Assembly: GCF_900156315.1 (NCBI RefSeq)
Contig: NZ_FTNI01000005.1
Location: 264,167 to 328,166 of the forward strand
Source of the DNA: Microbispora rosea
GTDB taxonomy: Bacteria; Actinomycetota; Actinomycetes; Streptosporangiales; Streptosporangiaceae
Reading direction: 5' to 3'
DNA: 64,000 bases
In this document: positions 49,688 to 59,615 of the stretch, one piece after another
Layout: the number at the start of each line of letters is the position of its first letter
How positions within the stretch are numbered: position 1 is the first letter of the stretch
Notes under the pieces: model-generated
Databases searched by the model: none
What the model was told of the DNA's origin: nothing
Seen by the model: the letters and a program-made list of their open reading frames with translations, nothing else
Program-made: the position numbers and the translations under genes

Positions 49688-50728
49688 GTGACCGCTACCC
49701 CCCACGACCCGTACGCGGCGCCGCGTCCCCGCCCGGAGGTCACGCTGGCGCACATCGCGAAGCTGGCCGGCGTGTCCGCCCCGACCGTCTCCAAAGTGAT
49801 CAACGGCCATCCCGGCGTGGCCGCCGGAACCCGCCGCAAGGTCGAGGAACTGGTCCAGGAGCACGGCTGGCGGCGCCGGCCGGACGCCGTCGACTCCAGC
49901 GCGGTGGTGGAGGTCGTCTTCGAATCGCTCGACAGCCTGTGGGCGCTGGAGCTGATCCGGGGCATGGACGAGGTCGTCCAGGACCGCGGCATGATCCTCG
50001 GCCTGACGGACATGCGCGGCCGGCGCTCCCCGCACTCGGGCTGGATCGACCAGGTGCTGGCCCGCCGGCCGGTCGGGGTGATCGCGGTCTCGGCCGATCT
50101 CAGTGAACGCCAGCGGGCCCGGCTGGCCAGCCGCTCCATCCCGCTGGTCGCCCTGGACCCGCGCGGCGAGCCCGACCACGACGTCCCCTCGGTGGGAGCC
50201 ACCAACTGGAACGGCGGCCTGGCCGCCACCCGCCACCTGCTGGAGCTGGGCCACCGCAGGATCGCCATGATCAACGGGCCGGACACGCTGATGTGCTGCC
50301 GGGCCCGCCTGGACGGCTACCGGGCAGCGCTGGACTCGGCCGGCATCCCGGCCGATCCCGGCCTGGTGTGCACCGGCCCGCTGTATGTGGAGGGCGGCCG
50401 CACCCAGGCCCAGGCGCTGCTGGCGCTCCCGGATCCGCCGACCGCGATCTTCGCCGCCAACGATCTGCAGGCCCTGGGGGTCTACCAGGCCGCCCACCGG
50501 GCCGGGCTGCGCGTTCCCGAGGACCTGAGCGTCGTCGGGTTCGACGACCTGCCCCTGGCGCAGTGGGCGGACCCGCCGATGACCACCGTGCGCCAGCCCT
50601 TGCAGAAGATGGGCACCGCCGCCGCCGAGATGGTGCTGGCCCTGGCCTCCCGAGGAGCCCCGGTCGAGGAGCGGGTGGAGCTGGCCACCCGGCTACACGT
50701 GCGCTCCAGCACCGCTCCCCTCGTCTGA
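49688..50728 (+). CDS. LacI-family transcriptional regulator
   Basis: 346 residues from GTG 49688. HTH: VTLAHIAKLAGVSAPTVSKVINGHPGVAAGTRRKVEELVQEHGWRRRP. The periplasmic-binding-like sensor includes VGVIAVSADLSERQRARLASRSIPLVALDPRGE and IFAANDLQALGVYQAAHRAGLRVPEDLSVVGFDDLPLAQWADPPMTTVRQP. The neighbouring GH26 mannanase gene, 294 bp downstream, is the natural target, so mannose or mannooligosaccharide is the likely inducer (inference). Confidence 0.9.
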   Translation: MTATPHDPYAAPRPRPEVTLAHIAKLAGVSAPTVSKVINGHPGVAAGTRRKVEELVQEHGWRRRPDAVDSSAVVEVVFESLDSLWALELIRGMDEVVQDRGMILGLTDMRGRRSPHSGWIDQVLARRPVGVIAVSADLSERQRARLASRSIPLVALDPRGEPDHDVPSVGATNWNGGLAATRHLLELGHRRIAMINGPDTLMCCRARLDGYRAALDSAGIPADPGLVCTGPLYVEGGRTQAQALLALPDPPTAIFAANDLQALGVYQAAHRAGLRVPEDLSVVGFDDLPLAQWADPPMTTVRQPLQKMGTAAAEMVLALASRGAPVEERVELATRLHVRSSTAPLV

Positions 50729-51022
50729 CCCAGGTTCACCTGCCGTCCGGCCCTCCAGGGCAGGCACAGGAACGAGTGTTTCGTGGAACTTTCAGAAGCA
50801 TTCATTCCATTATCCGGTTTCACCTGCGGAAACATTTGCCGCCACTCGCCTGGGGTGTTCGGCGTGTAGCCCTCTGTTTCACCATTTGGGCACGCGAGCT
50901 CTCGCCGATCAGACCCGAAGCGCCGACGAGCAGCCGACGGCGCGAGTGGCGCAGGCCGATGGACCTGAGCGCCCGGATCTCCGTGTGACCGGCTCGGATC
51001 GCGCCAAATCCATGGAGGACAT

Positions 51023-52504
51023 ATGAAACATCGGATCGAGTTCGGGCGCCTCCGAACGATGGCCGTCTTCGTCGCCGGTCTCCTTGTGTGCGCGGCGCTG
51101 ACCATCTCCCCGCAGGCCGCCGCCGCGGACGCCTCAACCAAGTACCTCGGCGTGTTCCGTGAGACGAGCCCCTCCCAGATCCTCTCGGGAACCGTCAGCC
51201 GGTACGGGGTCACCCCCGCGAGCGTGGAGTGGTTCGACAGCTGGGCCACCGGCAACGCCTTCAACGCGGCCGAGGCCAGGGCCCTGTGGAACCAGGGCGT
51301 CATGACGCACTTCACCTGGGAACCGTGGAACCCGGCTCTCGGCGTGAGCGACTCCAACCAGATCCACCTCCAGGACATCGTCAACGGAAAGTGGGACAGC
51401 TACATCAGGGCCCGCGGCGCGGAGTTCGCATCGGTCGGCGCGCCGATCATGGTCCGCTGGGGACATGAGTTCAACGGCGACTGGTACCCCTGGGGCATCG
51501 TCAACAACGGCAGCAACCCGGCTCTGTACATAAGCGCCTACCGGCGGGTGCACGATCTGGTCGTCGCCGCCGGCGCCACCAACGTCCAGTGGGTGTGGTG
51601 CTTCAACAACAGCTCCACCCCCAACTCCTCCTTCAACGACCCCGGGCAGTCCTACCCCGGTGACGCCTACGTCGACTGGGTCGGCATCGACGGCTACAAC
51701 TGGGGCCTCGGCCCGTCCTGGGACCCGTCCGGCAACTACTGGACGAGCTTCGACTCGATGTTCTCCAGCGCCTACGCCAAGGCGCGCGCCGTCGCCCCGA
51801 AGCGCCCGGTGATGATCGGCGAGGTCGGCTCCAGCGAGGACGGCGGCAACAAGGCCCAGTGGATCAACGACATGGCGTCCGTCCTGCAGTCGGGCCGCTA
51901 CCCCGACCTGAAGAACGTCGTCTACTTCGACCAGGACAAGGAGGAGCGGTGGTCGGGCACCTCGTCGTCGGCCGTCCAGACCGCTTTCACCTCGTGGGTC
52001 AACCAGACCTACATGAGGGGGACGGGAACCGACCTGGCCAAGGTGGCCGCGGAGTACAAGGGAACGTCGCCGAGCCCCTCACCATCGCCGAGCCCCTCAC
52101 CTTCGCCGTCCCCGAGCCCGTCGCCCTCAGCCTCACCGTCTTCGAGCCCCTCGCCATCCCCGAGTCCCTCACCGTCGGCTTCGCCTTCGGCGAGCCCGTC
52201 GCCGGTCGGCGGCGCGTGCTCGGCCACCTACACGACGATCAGCTCATGGCCCGGCGGATTCCAGGGCGAGGTGACGGTGCGCGCCGGGACCTCGGGGATC
52301 AACGGCTGGACGGCGCGCTGGACCTTGGCCGGCGGGCAGACGATCACCCAGCTCTGGAACGGCACCTTGAGTATCAGCGGTTCCGCGGTGACGGTGAAGA
52401 ACATGAGCTGGAACGGCTCGCTGGGCGCGAACGCCTCCGCCACGTTCGGGTTCCTCGCCAACGGATCACCGGCATCGCCGGCGGTCACCTGCAGCAGCCC
52501 GTGA
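51023..52504 (+). CDS. Secreted GH26 beta-mannanase with CBM2
   Basis: 493 residues. Signal peptide to about residue 35 (FVAGLLVCAALTISPQAAAA). The GH26 catalytic domain spans about 37-345 with acid/base Glu149 in MVRWGHEFNGDWYPWG and nucleophile Glu267 in VMIGEVGSSE. A PS-rich linker (about 351-392) is followed by a type 2 carbohydrate-binding module (CSATYTTISSWPGGFQGEVTV...WTARWTLAGGQTITQLWNG...ATFGFLANGSP). It cleaves beta-1,4-mannan outside the cell. ATG 51023 follows GGAGGACAT. Partner of the LacI regulator. Confidence 0.93.
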   Translation: MKHRIEFGRLRTMAVFVAGLLVCAALTISPQAAAADASTKYLGVFRETSPSQILSGTVSRYGVTPASVEWFDSWATGNAFNAAEARALWNQGVMTHFTWEPWNPALGVSDSNQIHLQDIVNGKWDSYIRARGAEFASVGAPIMVRWGHEFNGDWYPWGIVNNGSNPALYISAYRRVHDLVVAAGATNVQWVWCFNNSSTPNSSFNDPGQSYPGDAYVDWVGIDGYNWGLGPSWDPSGNYWTSFDSMFSSAYAKARAVAPKRPVMIGEVGSSEDGGNKAQWINDMASVLQSGRYPDLKNVVYFDQDKEERWSGTSSSAVQTAFTSWVNQTYMRGTGTDLAKVAAEYKGTSPSPSPSPSPSPSPSPSPSPSASPSSSPSPSPSPSPSASPSASPSPVGGACSATYTTISSWPGGFQGEVTVRAGTSGINGWTARWTLAGGQTITQLWNGTLSISGSAVTVKNMSWNGSLGANASATFGFLANGSPASPAVTCSSP

Positions 52505-52600
52505 CCTGACGAATGCCTCATCGCGTCGGAAAGCCACCCCGTTTTCTCGCGTCCGGAGGCCGCCGCGTTCCGTCGCGCTGACCCCGGTCGCCTGTATCGA

Positions 52601-52659
52601 CGCCTCACCCGCCGCGGAACGTCGCGCCGCCGGGTGCCCGGACCGCGGCGGGTGAGGCG
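52601..52659 (+). terminator. Long perfect stem-loop between mannanase and PhyH genes
   Basis: CGCCTCACCCGCCGCGG (52601-52617) and CCGCGGCGGGTGAGGCG (52643-52659) are perfect 17-bp inverted repeats around a 25-nt loop. The position, about 100 bp after the mannanase stop, suits a terminator or regulatory stem. Confidence 0.65.
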
Positions 52660-52696
52660 CCGGATAAATCGATCGACACCCGGCGCCGGAGCTCGC

Positions 52697-52702
52697 TACC
52701 GT
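52697..52702 (+). promoter_or_regulatory. Putative -10 box for PhyH gene
   Basis: TACCGT ends 6 nt before the ATG at 52709; no ribosome-binding site. Confidence 0.35.
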
Positions 52703-52708
52703 CCGGCC

Positions 52709-53470
52709 ATGGCCGTTTTCACCGACGCTGACCTCGACCGCTTCGTCACCGAGGGCTTCCTCAAGGTCGAGGAGGCGTTCCCCCGCGAGACCGGGGACCG
52801 GATCAGGGATCTGCTGTGGCGGCAGATCGGACTGTCCCCCGACCGGCCGGAGGACTGGACACAGCCGGTGGTGTGGGCCGCCCCCGACCCCGCCGGGCAG
52901 GGCCCGTTCGGGGAGGCGATGCGCGGCCCGCGTCTTGCCGAGGCGCTGGACCTCGTCGCGGGCAAGGGCGGGTGGGTGCCGCGCGGCACCATCGGCAACA
53001 CGCCGGTCCGCTTCCCCCACCTCTCCGACGCCGGGGACACCGGCTGGCACATCGACCAGAACGACCCCGGCCCGGCCGGCGCCTGGGGGACCGTCGCCCT
53101 CGCGTCCCACACGATGCTCGTGCTGGTGTTGCTGTCCGAGGTCGGTCCCGACGACGCGCCCACCCGCGTCAGGGTCGGCTCCCACCTCGACACCGTCCGC
53201 GTCCTGGAGCCGCATGGCGCGCAGGGGCTGGAGTTCTTCGCCTCCGGCCCGGTGCTGGACGAGGCGACCGCGCACCGGCCCGAGGCCCTCGCCACGGGAC
53301 TGCCCGGCGACGTCTACCTGTGTCATCCGCACCTCGTCCACGCCGCTCAGCCCCATCGCGGCACCCGGCCTCGTTTCATGTCCCAGATTCCGTTCTTCCT
53401 GACCGAGCCGCTGACCTCCGGCGACGCCACCCCCCTCGCGCGGGCCGTACGGCTCGGGCTCGACGGCTGA
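52709..53470 (+). CDS. Phytanoyl-CoA dioxygenase (PhyH) family protein
   Basis: 253 residues. The non-heme Fe(II)/2-oxoglutarate facial triad is visible: H114-x-D116 in GDTGWHIDQND and a distal His near HPHLVHAAQPHRGTRPRFM. FVTEGFLKVEEAFPRETGDRIRD is a typical PhyH N-terminus. Such enzymes hydroxylate diverse substrates. ATG 52709 is chosen over an upstream extension because the Arg-rich leader does not look coding and TACCGT lies 6 nt upstream. Confidence 0.86.
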   Translation: MAVFTDADLDRFVTEGFLKVEEAFPRETGDRIRDLLWRQIGLSPDRPEDWTQPVVWAAPDPAGQGPFGEAMRGPRLAEALDLVAGKGGWVPRGTIGNTPVRFPHLSDAGDTGWHIDQNDPGPAGAWGTVALASHTMLVLVLLSEVGPDDAPTRVRVGSHLDTVRVLEPHGAQGLEFFASGPVLDEATAHRPEALATGLPGDVYLCHPHLVHAAQPHRGTRPRFMSQIPFFLTEPLTSGDATPLARAVRLGLDG

Positions 53471-53533
53471 CCGGAGCGGCTCGGGCCGCTCCCAGCAACT
53501 CTCGGCGGCTCTCGGCGGCTCTCGGCGGCGAGG

Positions 53534-53971
53534 TCAGCGCGAGTGGATCTCTTCGTGAGCCTCTTCGAGGGAACGCCCCTCCAGGACCGCCGCGACCCCG
53601 CTGGCGAAGTTGGAGCACTCGAGGATGTCCTCGTGGGGGCAGGCCAAGCCGTGGGCGATGGCGGTGCGGGCCACCTGAGCCCGGGCGATCCGTTGATCCA
53701 GCTCGGCGAGCTTGCGGTGGTACAGCTCCCGCCAACCGTCGCCGGCCGGCGACCGGGACGCGACGAACGTCTTGACCTCGCGCAGCGTTAAACCGACATC
53801 CCGCAGCATCAAGACCACACCGACCAGCCCGACCGCCGAGGGCGGATAACGCCGTTGGCCCGAGACCCGGGCCGGCTCCGGCAGCAGGCCGAGCTCCTCC
53901 CAGTAGCGCAGAGCGGAGGTGGCCACACCTGTGCGGCGCGCCAGCTCACCGATCGTCAACTGCTCGTCCAT
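53534..53971 (-). CDS. MerR-family transcriptional regulator
   Basis: 145 residues: LTIGELARRTGVATSALRYWEELGLLPEPARVSGQRRYPPSAVGLVGVVLMLRDVGLTLREVK, a standard MerR winged helix, then a dimerisation helix. The C-terminus has C111 and C119 (CPHEDILEC), a CX7C spacing reminiscent of CueR-type metal loops but also common in uncharacterised actinobacterial MerR proteins. Start ATG 53971. It diverges from the methyltransferase gene across a MerR-type operator. Confidence 0.88.
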   Translation of the reverse strand: MDEQLTIGELARRTGVATSALRYWEELGLLPEPARVSGQRRYPPSAVGLVGVVLMLRDVGLTLREVKTFVASRSPAGDGWRELYHRKLAELDQRIARAQVARTAIAHGLACPHEDILECSNFASGVAAVLEGRSLEEAHEEIHSR

Positions 53972-53992
53972 TGACTTCAAGCGTACTTGAAG
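53971..53992. promoter_or_regulatory. MerR/SoxR-type operator
   Basis: TTGACTTCAAG followed by CGTA and CTTGAAG: a 7-bp palindrome (CTTCAAG-N4-CTTGAAG, 53975-53992) overlapping a TTGACT -35 element, like known SoxR/MerR promoter geometry. It faces both the MerR gene and the methyltransferase. Confidence 0.65.
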
Positions 53993-54008
53993 CCGTTGAC
54001 TGGCGATC

Positions 54009-54707
54009 ATGCGAACAGCGGGTGCGTCTCTCAAGCAACGCGTGATCAGATACCTGGTGGGCCAGGCCCATCACCCCCGGGGCGTCGTCGGGTGGGCGAA
54101 CGGCTGGATGTTCGCCCACCGCCCCTCCAACCGGAAGCGCAACATCTGGGCGGTGTCGCTGCTGGACGTGCAGCCTGCCGACCGGGTGCTCGAGGTCGGC
54201 TTCGGTCCCGGCATCGCCATCGCCGAGTGCGCCGCCCGCGCCGTTCGGGGCCACGTCTTCGGCGTCGACCACTCGCAGACGATGGTCCGGCGGGCCGCCC
54301 GTCGCAACGCCGCCGCCATCCGCGCCGGCCGCGTCCATCTCGCGCACGCCACCGTGGAGCGGCTGCCGAGCTTCGGCGATCCGCTCGATGCGATCCTCGC
54401 GGTCAACTCCGTGGGGTTCTGGCCGGACCCGGTGGAGCGGCTTCGCGAGCTGCGCCGCCTGCTCCGGCCCGGGGGACGCATCGCGCTCGTCAGCCAGCCG
54501 CGCTGCCCTCCTGCCGCCCGGAACGGTGCCACCCAGAACCGTGCCACCAGGAACCGTGCGACCCGGGACACCACGGCCCGGGCCGCCCAAGAGCTTCAGG
54601 ACCTGCTCACCCGGGCCGGCTTCACCCGCCTGCGGGTTGAGACCCTCGACCTCGACCCGCCCGTAGCCTGTGTCCTCGCCGCCGATGCGACCGGAGTGCC
54701 GTCATGA
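54009..54707 (+). CDS. Class I SAM-dependent methyltransferase
   Basis: 232 residues: motif I LLDVQPADRVLEVGFGPGIAIAECAAR, acidic loop GVDHSQTMVRRA, motif II LDAILAVNSVGFW, motif III LRRLLRPGGRIALVSQP. It contains an Arg/Thr/Asn repeat ATQNRATRNRATRD encoded by near-identical 15-bp units. Substrate unknown. Divergent from the MerR gene and probably under its control. Confidence 0.85.
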   Translation: MRTAGASLKQRVIRYLVGQAHHPRGVVGWANGWMFAHRPSNRKRNIWAVSLLDVQPADRVLEVGFGPGIAIAECAARAVRGHVFGVDHSQTMVRRAARRNAAAIRAGRVHLAHATVERLPSFGDPLDAILAVNSVGFWPDPVERLRELRRLLRPGGRIALVSQPRCPPAARNGATQNRATRNRATRDTTARAAQELQDLLTRAGFTRLRVETLDLDPPVACVLAADATGVPS

Positions 54708-54746
54708 CCGCGCAGGACACGCGAGATCACCGGTGCCTGGGCGAAG

Positions 54747-56438
<1,692 letters not shown>

Positions 56439-56515
56439 CTACAAGCCCGAGCGTGATCTCGTCCAATCCTTTTTCCGGCCCTCCCGTCACCAGATGGGCC
56501 GAGCGACGCGAGTAG

Positions 56516-56521
56516 TAGTCT
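56516..56521 (+). promoter_or_regulatory. Putative -10 box for small membrane protein gene
   Basis: TAGTCT ends 6 nt before the ATG at 56528; no ribosome-binding site. Consistent with leaderless transcription. Confidence 0.38.
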
Positions 56522-56527
56522 GCGTTC

Positions 56528-56707
56528 ATGTTCCACCGCAAACCCCTCGAAGAGCGCATCGCCGAGCGCGTCGCCAAGCGGCCTCCGCTGAAGGAGGGCA
56601 AGCACTTCGAGCACCGGCCCGCGCTGATCGTGTTCTGCGTGGTCATCGCGCTCGTCGCGCTGAAGATCGTGGGCGCTTTCGCCCTCATGAAGTGGGGCGT
56701 CCAGTAG
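56528..56707 (+). CDS. Small single-span membrane protein
   Basis: 59 residues: MFHRKPLEERIAERVAKR at the start (basic, amphipathic), then one hydrophobic segment HRPALIVFCVVIALVALKIVGAFALMK. Strong GC-ending codon use supports translation. No known domain; it may be a membrane-associated regulatory or stress peptide. It lies between the rox leader and the LLM fragment on the opposite strand. Confidence 0.6.
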   Translation: MFHRKPLEERIAERVAKRPPLKEGKHFEHRPALIVFCVVIALVALKIVGAFALMKWGVQ

Positions 56708-56722
56708 GACCGCGGTTTCCCC

Positions 56723-57022
56723 TCACGTCGTGCGGCGGACGCCGGCCCCCTGGGGGAGCAGCGCGTCGCCGAGCATCCGCCAGTAGGGCATCGCGGAGCG
56801 CCCCGGTTCAACTCCGATGACCTGGATCGCGACGTGGTCGGCGCCGGCGTCGCGCTGGGCGCCGAGCTTGGCCACGATCGTGTCGAGGTCGCCCCAGAAC
56901 ACGAGGTCGTCGACGAGGCGATCGCTGCCGCCGCCCGTGATCTCCTCGTCCGGGTAGCCCAGCCGCCGGAACTTGGCGATGTTGTACGGCGAGTTCAGGT
57001 AGGGGTGCAGGTGCTCCCGAAG
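56723..57022 (-). pseudogene. C-terminal fragment of LLM-family F420 oxidoreductase
   Basis: Reading up to the break gives REHLHPYLNSPYNIAKFRRLGY, then GGGSDRLVDDLVFWGDLDTIVAKL and AGADHVAIQVIGVEPGRSAMPYW: the C-terminal 98 residues of an MSMEG_4141/TIGR03620-type LLM-class F420-dependent oxidoreductase, with no start codon context. The missing N-terminal half is found on the same strand at 63202-63849, so the gene is split by the intervening insertion. Confidence 0.82.
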
Positions 57023-57045
57023 CTGACCCCAGCCCCAAAGTAGCT
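57014..57045 (+). repeat. Left terminal inverted repeat
   Basis: 32-bp repeat starting CTCCCGAAGCTGACCCCAGC; matches the reverse complement of 63200-63231 at 27 of 32 positions (differences at positions 6, 10, 13, 26, 31). The outer 9 bp overlap the LLM coding fragment, so the true element boundary may be a few bases further in. Confidence 0.65.
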
Positions 57046-57165
57046 GTGTGTGTGATCACGATTGCGGTTCGTGGTCGTCACGGGTGAGTGAATGAGGCTG
57101 GTTGGTCGGAGTTTCTGCTTGATCATGTTCGTGTTGCAGACGGTCGTGCGAAGGGAGCGGCGGGG

Positions 57166-57688
57166 ATGCGTCGAGATTGGGAGCCGGAGGAGCTGATTGC
57201 GGCCTGGACGCTGCTGGAGGGCGACTGGGAGCTGGTGGGGAACAAGAGGGGCGCGACGCGGCTGGGCTTTGGCGTGTTGCTGAAGTTCTTCGAGCTGGAG
57301 GGCCGGTTCCCTCGGCATTCAGGTGAGGTGCCCAAGGCCGCCGTCGACTACGTGGCGGGGCAGGTGAAGGTCGATCCGGCGCTGTTCACCGAGTACCGGT
57401 GGTCGGGGTCGACGATCGAGTACCACCGAGCGCAGGTGCGGGAGGCTCTGGAGTTCCGGGAGTCGACCCGGGCCGATGAGGAGGTGCTGGCCGAGTGGCT
57501 GGCGACCAAGATCTGCCCGATGGTGTTCACCGACCAGGGCCTGCGGTCGGCGGGATCCCGCCTGGCAGGAGAAGATGACCGACGCCGACAGGCGAGGACT
57601 TTCGCCGCTGTTTTGGTCCAACGCCAACCTGTACGGCACCATCGACATCGACATGGGTCGCCGTCTTGACCTCGACCTGGTCGCCTGA
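57166..57688 (+). pseudogene. tnpA: Collapsed Tn3-family transposase (N- and C-terminal pieces)
   Basis: From ATG 57166 the frame reads MRRDWEPEELIAAWTLLEGD, GNKRGATRLGFGVLLKFFEL and YRWSGSTIEYHRAQVREALEFRE, the DUF4158 N-terminal domain of Tn3 transposases. After about residue 130 it breaks, and another frame resumes as MTDADRRGLSPLFWSNANLY and DMGRRLDLDLVA to a stop at 57688, the family's extreme C-terminus. Some 800 residues including the DDE core are missing. The element cannot encode a functional transposase. Confidence 0.82.
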
Positions 57689-57700
57689 CCTTCCCGTCGA

Positions 57701-58360
57701 TCACGCCAACGGCCGAGGCGGGACGCCCTGGCCGGGTAGCAGGTCGGCCAGGGCGGTTCGCACGGCCGCCCGGCTTACGCCATGAGCCCGTGCCAGGGCC
57801 GCGATCGAGGTGCCCTCGTGGAAGGCCGCCCGCACGTCCTCGCGCCGGTCACCGTCCAGCGCGGGCGGCCGGCCGCGGTAGCGGCCTTCGGCCTCGGCGG
57901 CGGCGATCCCCTCAACGGTGAGCTCGTTCTGGATGCCACGTTGGAACTGGCCGACTGCGGTGATCACGTTGATGGTGACGGCGGTGGTGGCGTCGGTGGC
58001 GGCGAGGTCGTGGAAGTTCGACAGCGGCCCGGACAGGACGCGCAGGGCGACGCCGCGGGCTTGGCACCAGTTGCGGACGGCGTGGATGTCGAGCAGGTCG
58101 CGGCAGAGCCGGAACAGCTCCGAGACCGTCAGGGTGTCGCCGGGGTGCGCCTTGGCGGCGATCTTGCCGAACGCGGGCCGGTCGAGGGCAGGGATCTTGG
58201 AGGTGGTGGCGGGGTCCTCGAAGAGGAGGACGCCGTCGGCAGGGCTGAACCCCTCGGCGACGCCTTCGGTGCGCACGAGAAGGCCGGCCTCGGTGAGGAT
58301 GTGGCGCTGCCGCAGCAGGGACTGGGTCGCCGTGGAGACGCGGGAGTAGACGATCTGCAC
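57701..58360 (-). CDS. tnpR: Serine resolvase/recombinase (TnpR-like)
   Basis: 219 residues from GTG 58360 with ribosome-binding site GAGGAGAACCCG. Catalytic Ser in IVYSRVSTATQSLLRQ (RVST), active-site Arg region TLTVSELFRLCRDLLDIH, and the C-terminal HTH RYRGRPPALDGDRREDVRAAFHEGTSIAALARAHGVSRAAVRTALADL. The usual FER-x4-ERT helix reads FQRGIQNELT, a notable deviation. Convergent with the transposase relic, as in many Tn3 elements. Intact frame suggests recent or still-functional recombinase. Confidence 0.88.
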   Translation of the reverse strand: MQIVYSRVSTATQSLLRQRHILTEAGLLVRTEGVAEGFSPADGVLLFEDPATTSKIPALDRPAFGKIAAKAHPGDTLTVSELFRLCRDLLDIHAVRNWCQARGVALRVLSGPLSNFHDLAATDATTAVTINVITAVGQFQRGIQNELTVEGIAAAEAEGRYRGRPPALDGDRREDVRAAFHEGTSIAALARAHGVSRAAVRTALADLLPGQGVPPRPLA

Positions 58361-58390
58361 CGGGTTCTCCTCGGGAAGGACGGGAGCCCG

Positions 58391-58416
58391 ATTTTCCTGT
58401 CGGAAAATCCTGTCGT
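58391..58416. promoter_or_regulatory. Candidate res/operator site of the resolvase
   Basis: ATTTTCC-TGTC-GGAAAAT (58391-58408) is a perfect 7-bp palindrome with an AT-rich core, and TCCTGTCG occurs twice in direct orientation (58395, 58407). The position, 31 bp upstream of the resolvase start, suits a res subsite that also regulates tnpR. Confidence 0.5.
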
Positions 58417-58501
58417 CAATTCGGGTGCGGAACCGGCCATCCGACGTCACGGTTCGTCACTCGATGTCCGGTTTTCGAGAGGGCTTGCGGGACCCAATCA
58501 G

Positions 58502-58535
58502 AGGGTGTCGGGAAACCATCTAATCCCAACACCCT
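58502..58535 (-). terminator. Terminator of the secreted-protein gene
   Basis: AGGGTGT-C-GGGA and TCCC-A-ACACCCT pair (11 of 12) around a 10-nt loop, 50 nt beyond the stop of the gene ending at 58585. Confidence 0.6.
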
Positions 58536-58584
58536 GGGCTGCGACTTGGCTTGATGGCGCGAGTTGCTCGGCGGTAGAGCCGCC

Positions 58585-59277
58585 TCACACGTTGGAGCAC
58601 TTCTTCCAGTGGATCGGTACCTGCATCGACCATGGACCGGAGTTCTCGCGCACCTGCACATAGGCGCTGTACGGCTTGGCGAACGTGCCCCCGCCGCACA
58701 GCGGGTTGCCGGTGTCGAGGCTGTAGTTGCCTCCGGGGTCCTTGCCGGCCCCTGTGTACGCAATCTTGTTCCAGACAATCGCGCCTTCGGCCACGATCTT
58801 GACGCTGATTCGCGCGCCGAGGGTGAGGTAGTAGCCACGGACGCCGACCGTGTAGTACGACGACTCGTTCGTGGTGGAGCAGGAGCCGCCGTCGCAGCTC
58901 GTCGAGTCGGGATCGTGCCTGGTCCTGGTCATGATCAGCCAGGCGAGCCGATATGGCGCGAGGTCGTTGTCCTGGTACGCCTGGGTGCGCGAGCTCGGGA
59001 CCACGCACCTGTGGTCGCCGGCGTAGGCCTCCCGCCAGACGAATCCCTGGGTGCAGGCGTGCCAGGCGCCCGTGGCGTTCTCGCGGGCGGTGCGGTCGCG
59101 AACGGCCGGGGTGACGCACACGTGGTCGCTGTTCTGGGCGCCGCGCCAGACGTACCCGGTCCTGCAGGTGTCGGGCGATGCCCCCGTCCTCGACGCCATG
59201 GCGGGCGATGCGTCGATCGCCGTCACCGCCAGTAATCCGGCGGCGGTGAGTCCCAGGGCCTTGGTCCATCTCTTCAT
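58585..59277 (-). CDS. Secreted protein with two Cys/Trp repeats
   Basis: 230 residues. Signal peptide MKRWTKALGLTAAGLLAVTAIDASPAMA, then two homologous repeats: CRTGYVWRGAQNSDHVCVTP...R...N and CTQGFVWREAYAGDHRCVVP...R...N, i.e. C-x2-G-(Y/F)-V-W-R-x-A-x3-D-x2-C-V-x-P. The C-terminal 120 residues are an unclassified domain with CDGGSCSTT and a conserved GGNYSLDTGNPLCGGG. The start ATG 59277 follows GGAGGACAAACC. The repeats resemble short disulfide-linked modules in other actinomycete exoproteins; function unknown. Confidence 0.78.
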   Translation of the reverse strand: MKRWTKALGLTAAGLLAVTAIDASPAMASRTGASPDTCRTGYVWRGAQNSDHVCVTPAVRDRTARENATGAWHACTQGFVWREAYAGDHRCVVPSSRTQAYQDNDLAPYRLAWLIMTRTRHDPDSTSCDGGSCSTTNESSYYTVGVRGYYLTLGARISVKIVAEGAIVWNKIAYTGAGKDPGGNYSLDTGNPLCGGGTFAKPYSAYVQVRENSGPWSMQVPIHWKKCSNV

Positions 59278-59397
59278 GGTTTGTCCTCCGCTGTGTCGTG
59301 CGTGGGTGATCACATAGAGCGTTTGGGGGGCGACCTGCCTGCGCCCCTGCGCTTCGACGCTCCTCGGGCGTGTTTCCTCGACCGGCCAAGCTCAAGA

Positions 59398-59615
59398 TCA
59401 CGGGGTTCGCAGGCGCCAGATTTGGTTGGAGCGATCGGAGCAGGTGGCCTGCAGGACGTTGGCGCCGTGGGCGCGGCTGGCGTCCTGGACGTCCAGGCAC
59501 TTGCCGCTGTGCTCGGCTAGATGACGGGTTCGGCTGCAGCCGGCGAGGCGGCGAGCGCGGGAACCAGCGTGGTGGCAGCGGCCAGGAGGAGCAGGCCGCG
59601 CTTCATGAGATTCAT
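59398..59615 (-). pseudogene. Signal peptide plus mini ricin-type lectin, frameshifted
   Basis: ATG 59615 begins MNLMKRGLLLLAAATTLVPA, a clean signal peptide reaching AAAEPVI and stopping at 59517-59519. One frame over, the DNA continues AEHSGKCLDVQDASRAHGAN and QATCSDRSNQIWRLRTP to a stop at 59398, which is one module of a ricin-B (beta-trefoil) lectin. A single-base indel thus separates export signal from lectin. The start overlaps the stop of the upstream membrane protein by 4 bp (ATGA). Confidence 0.72.
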
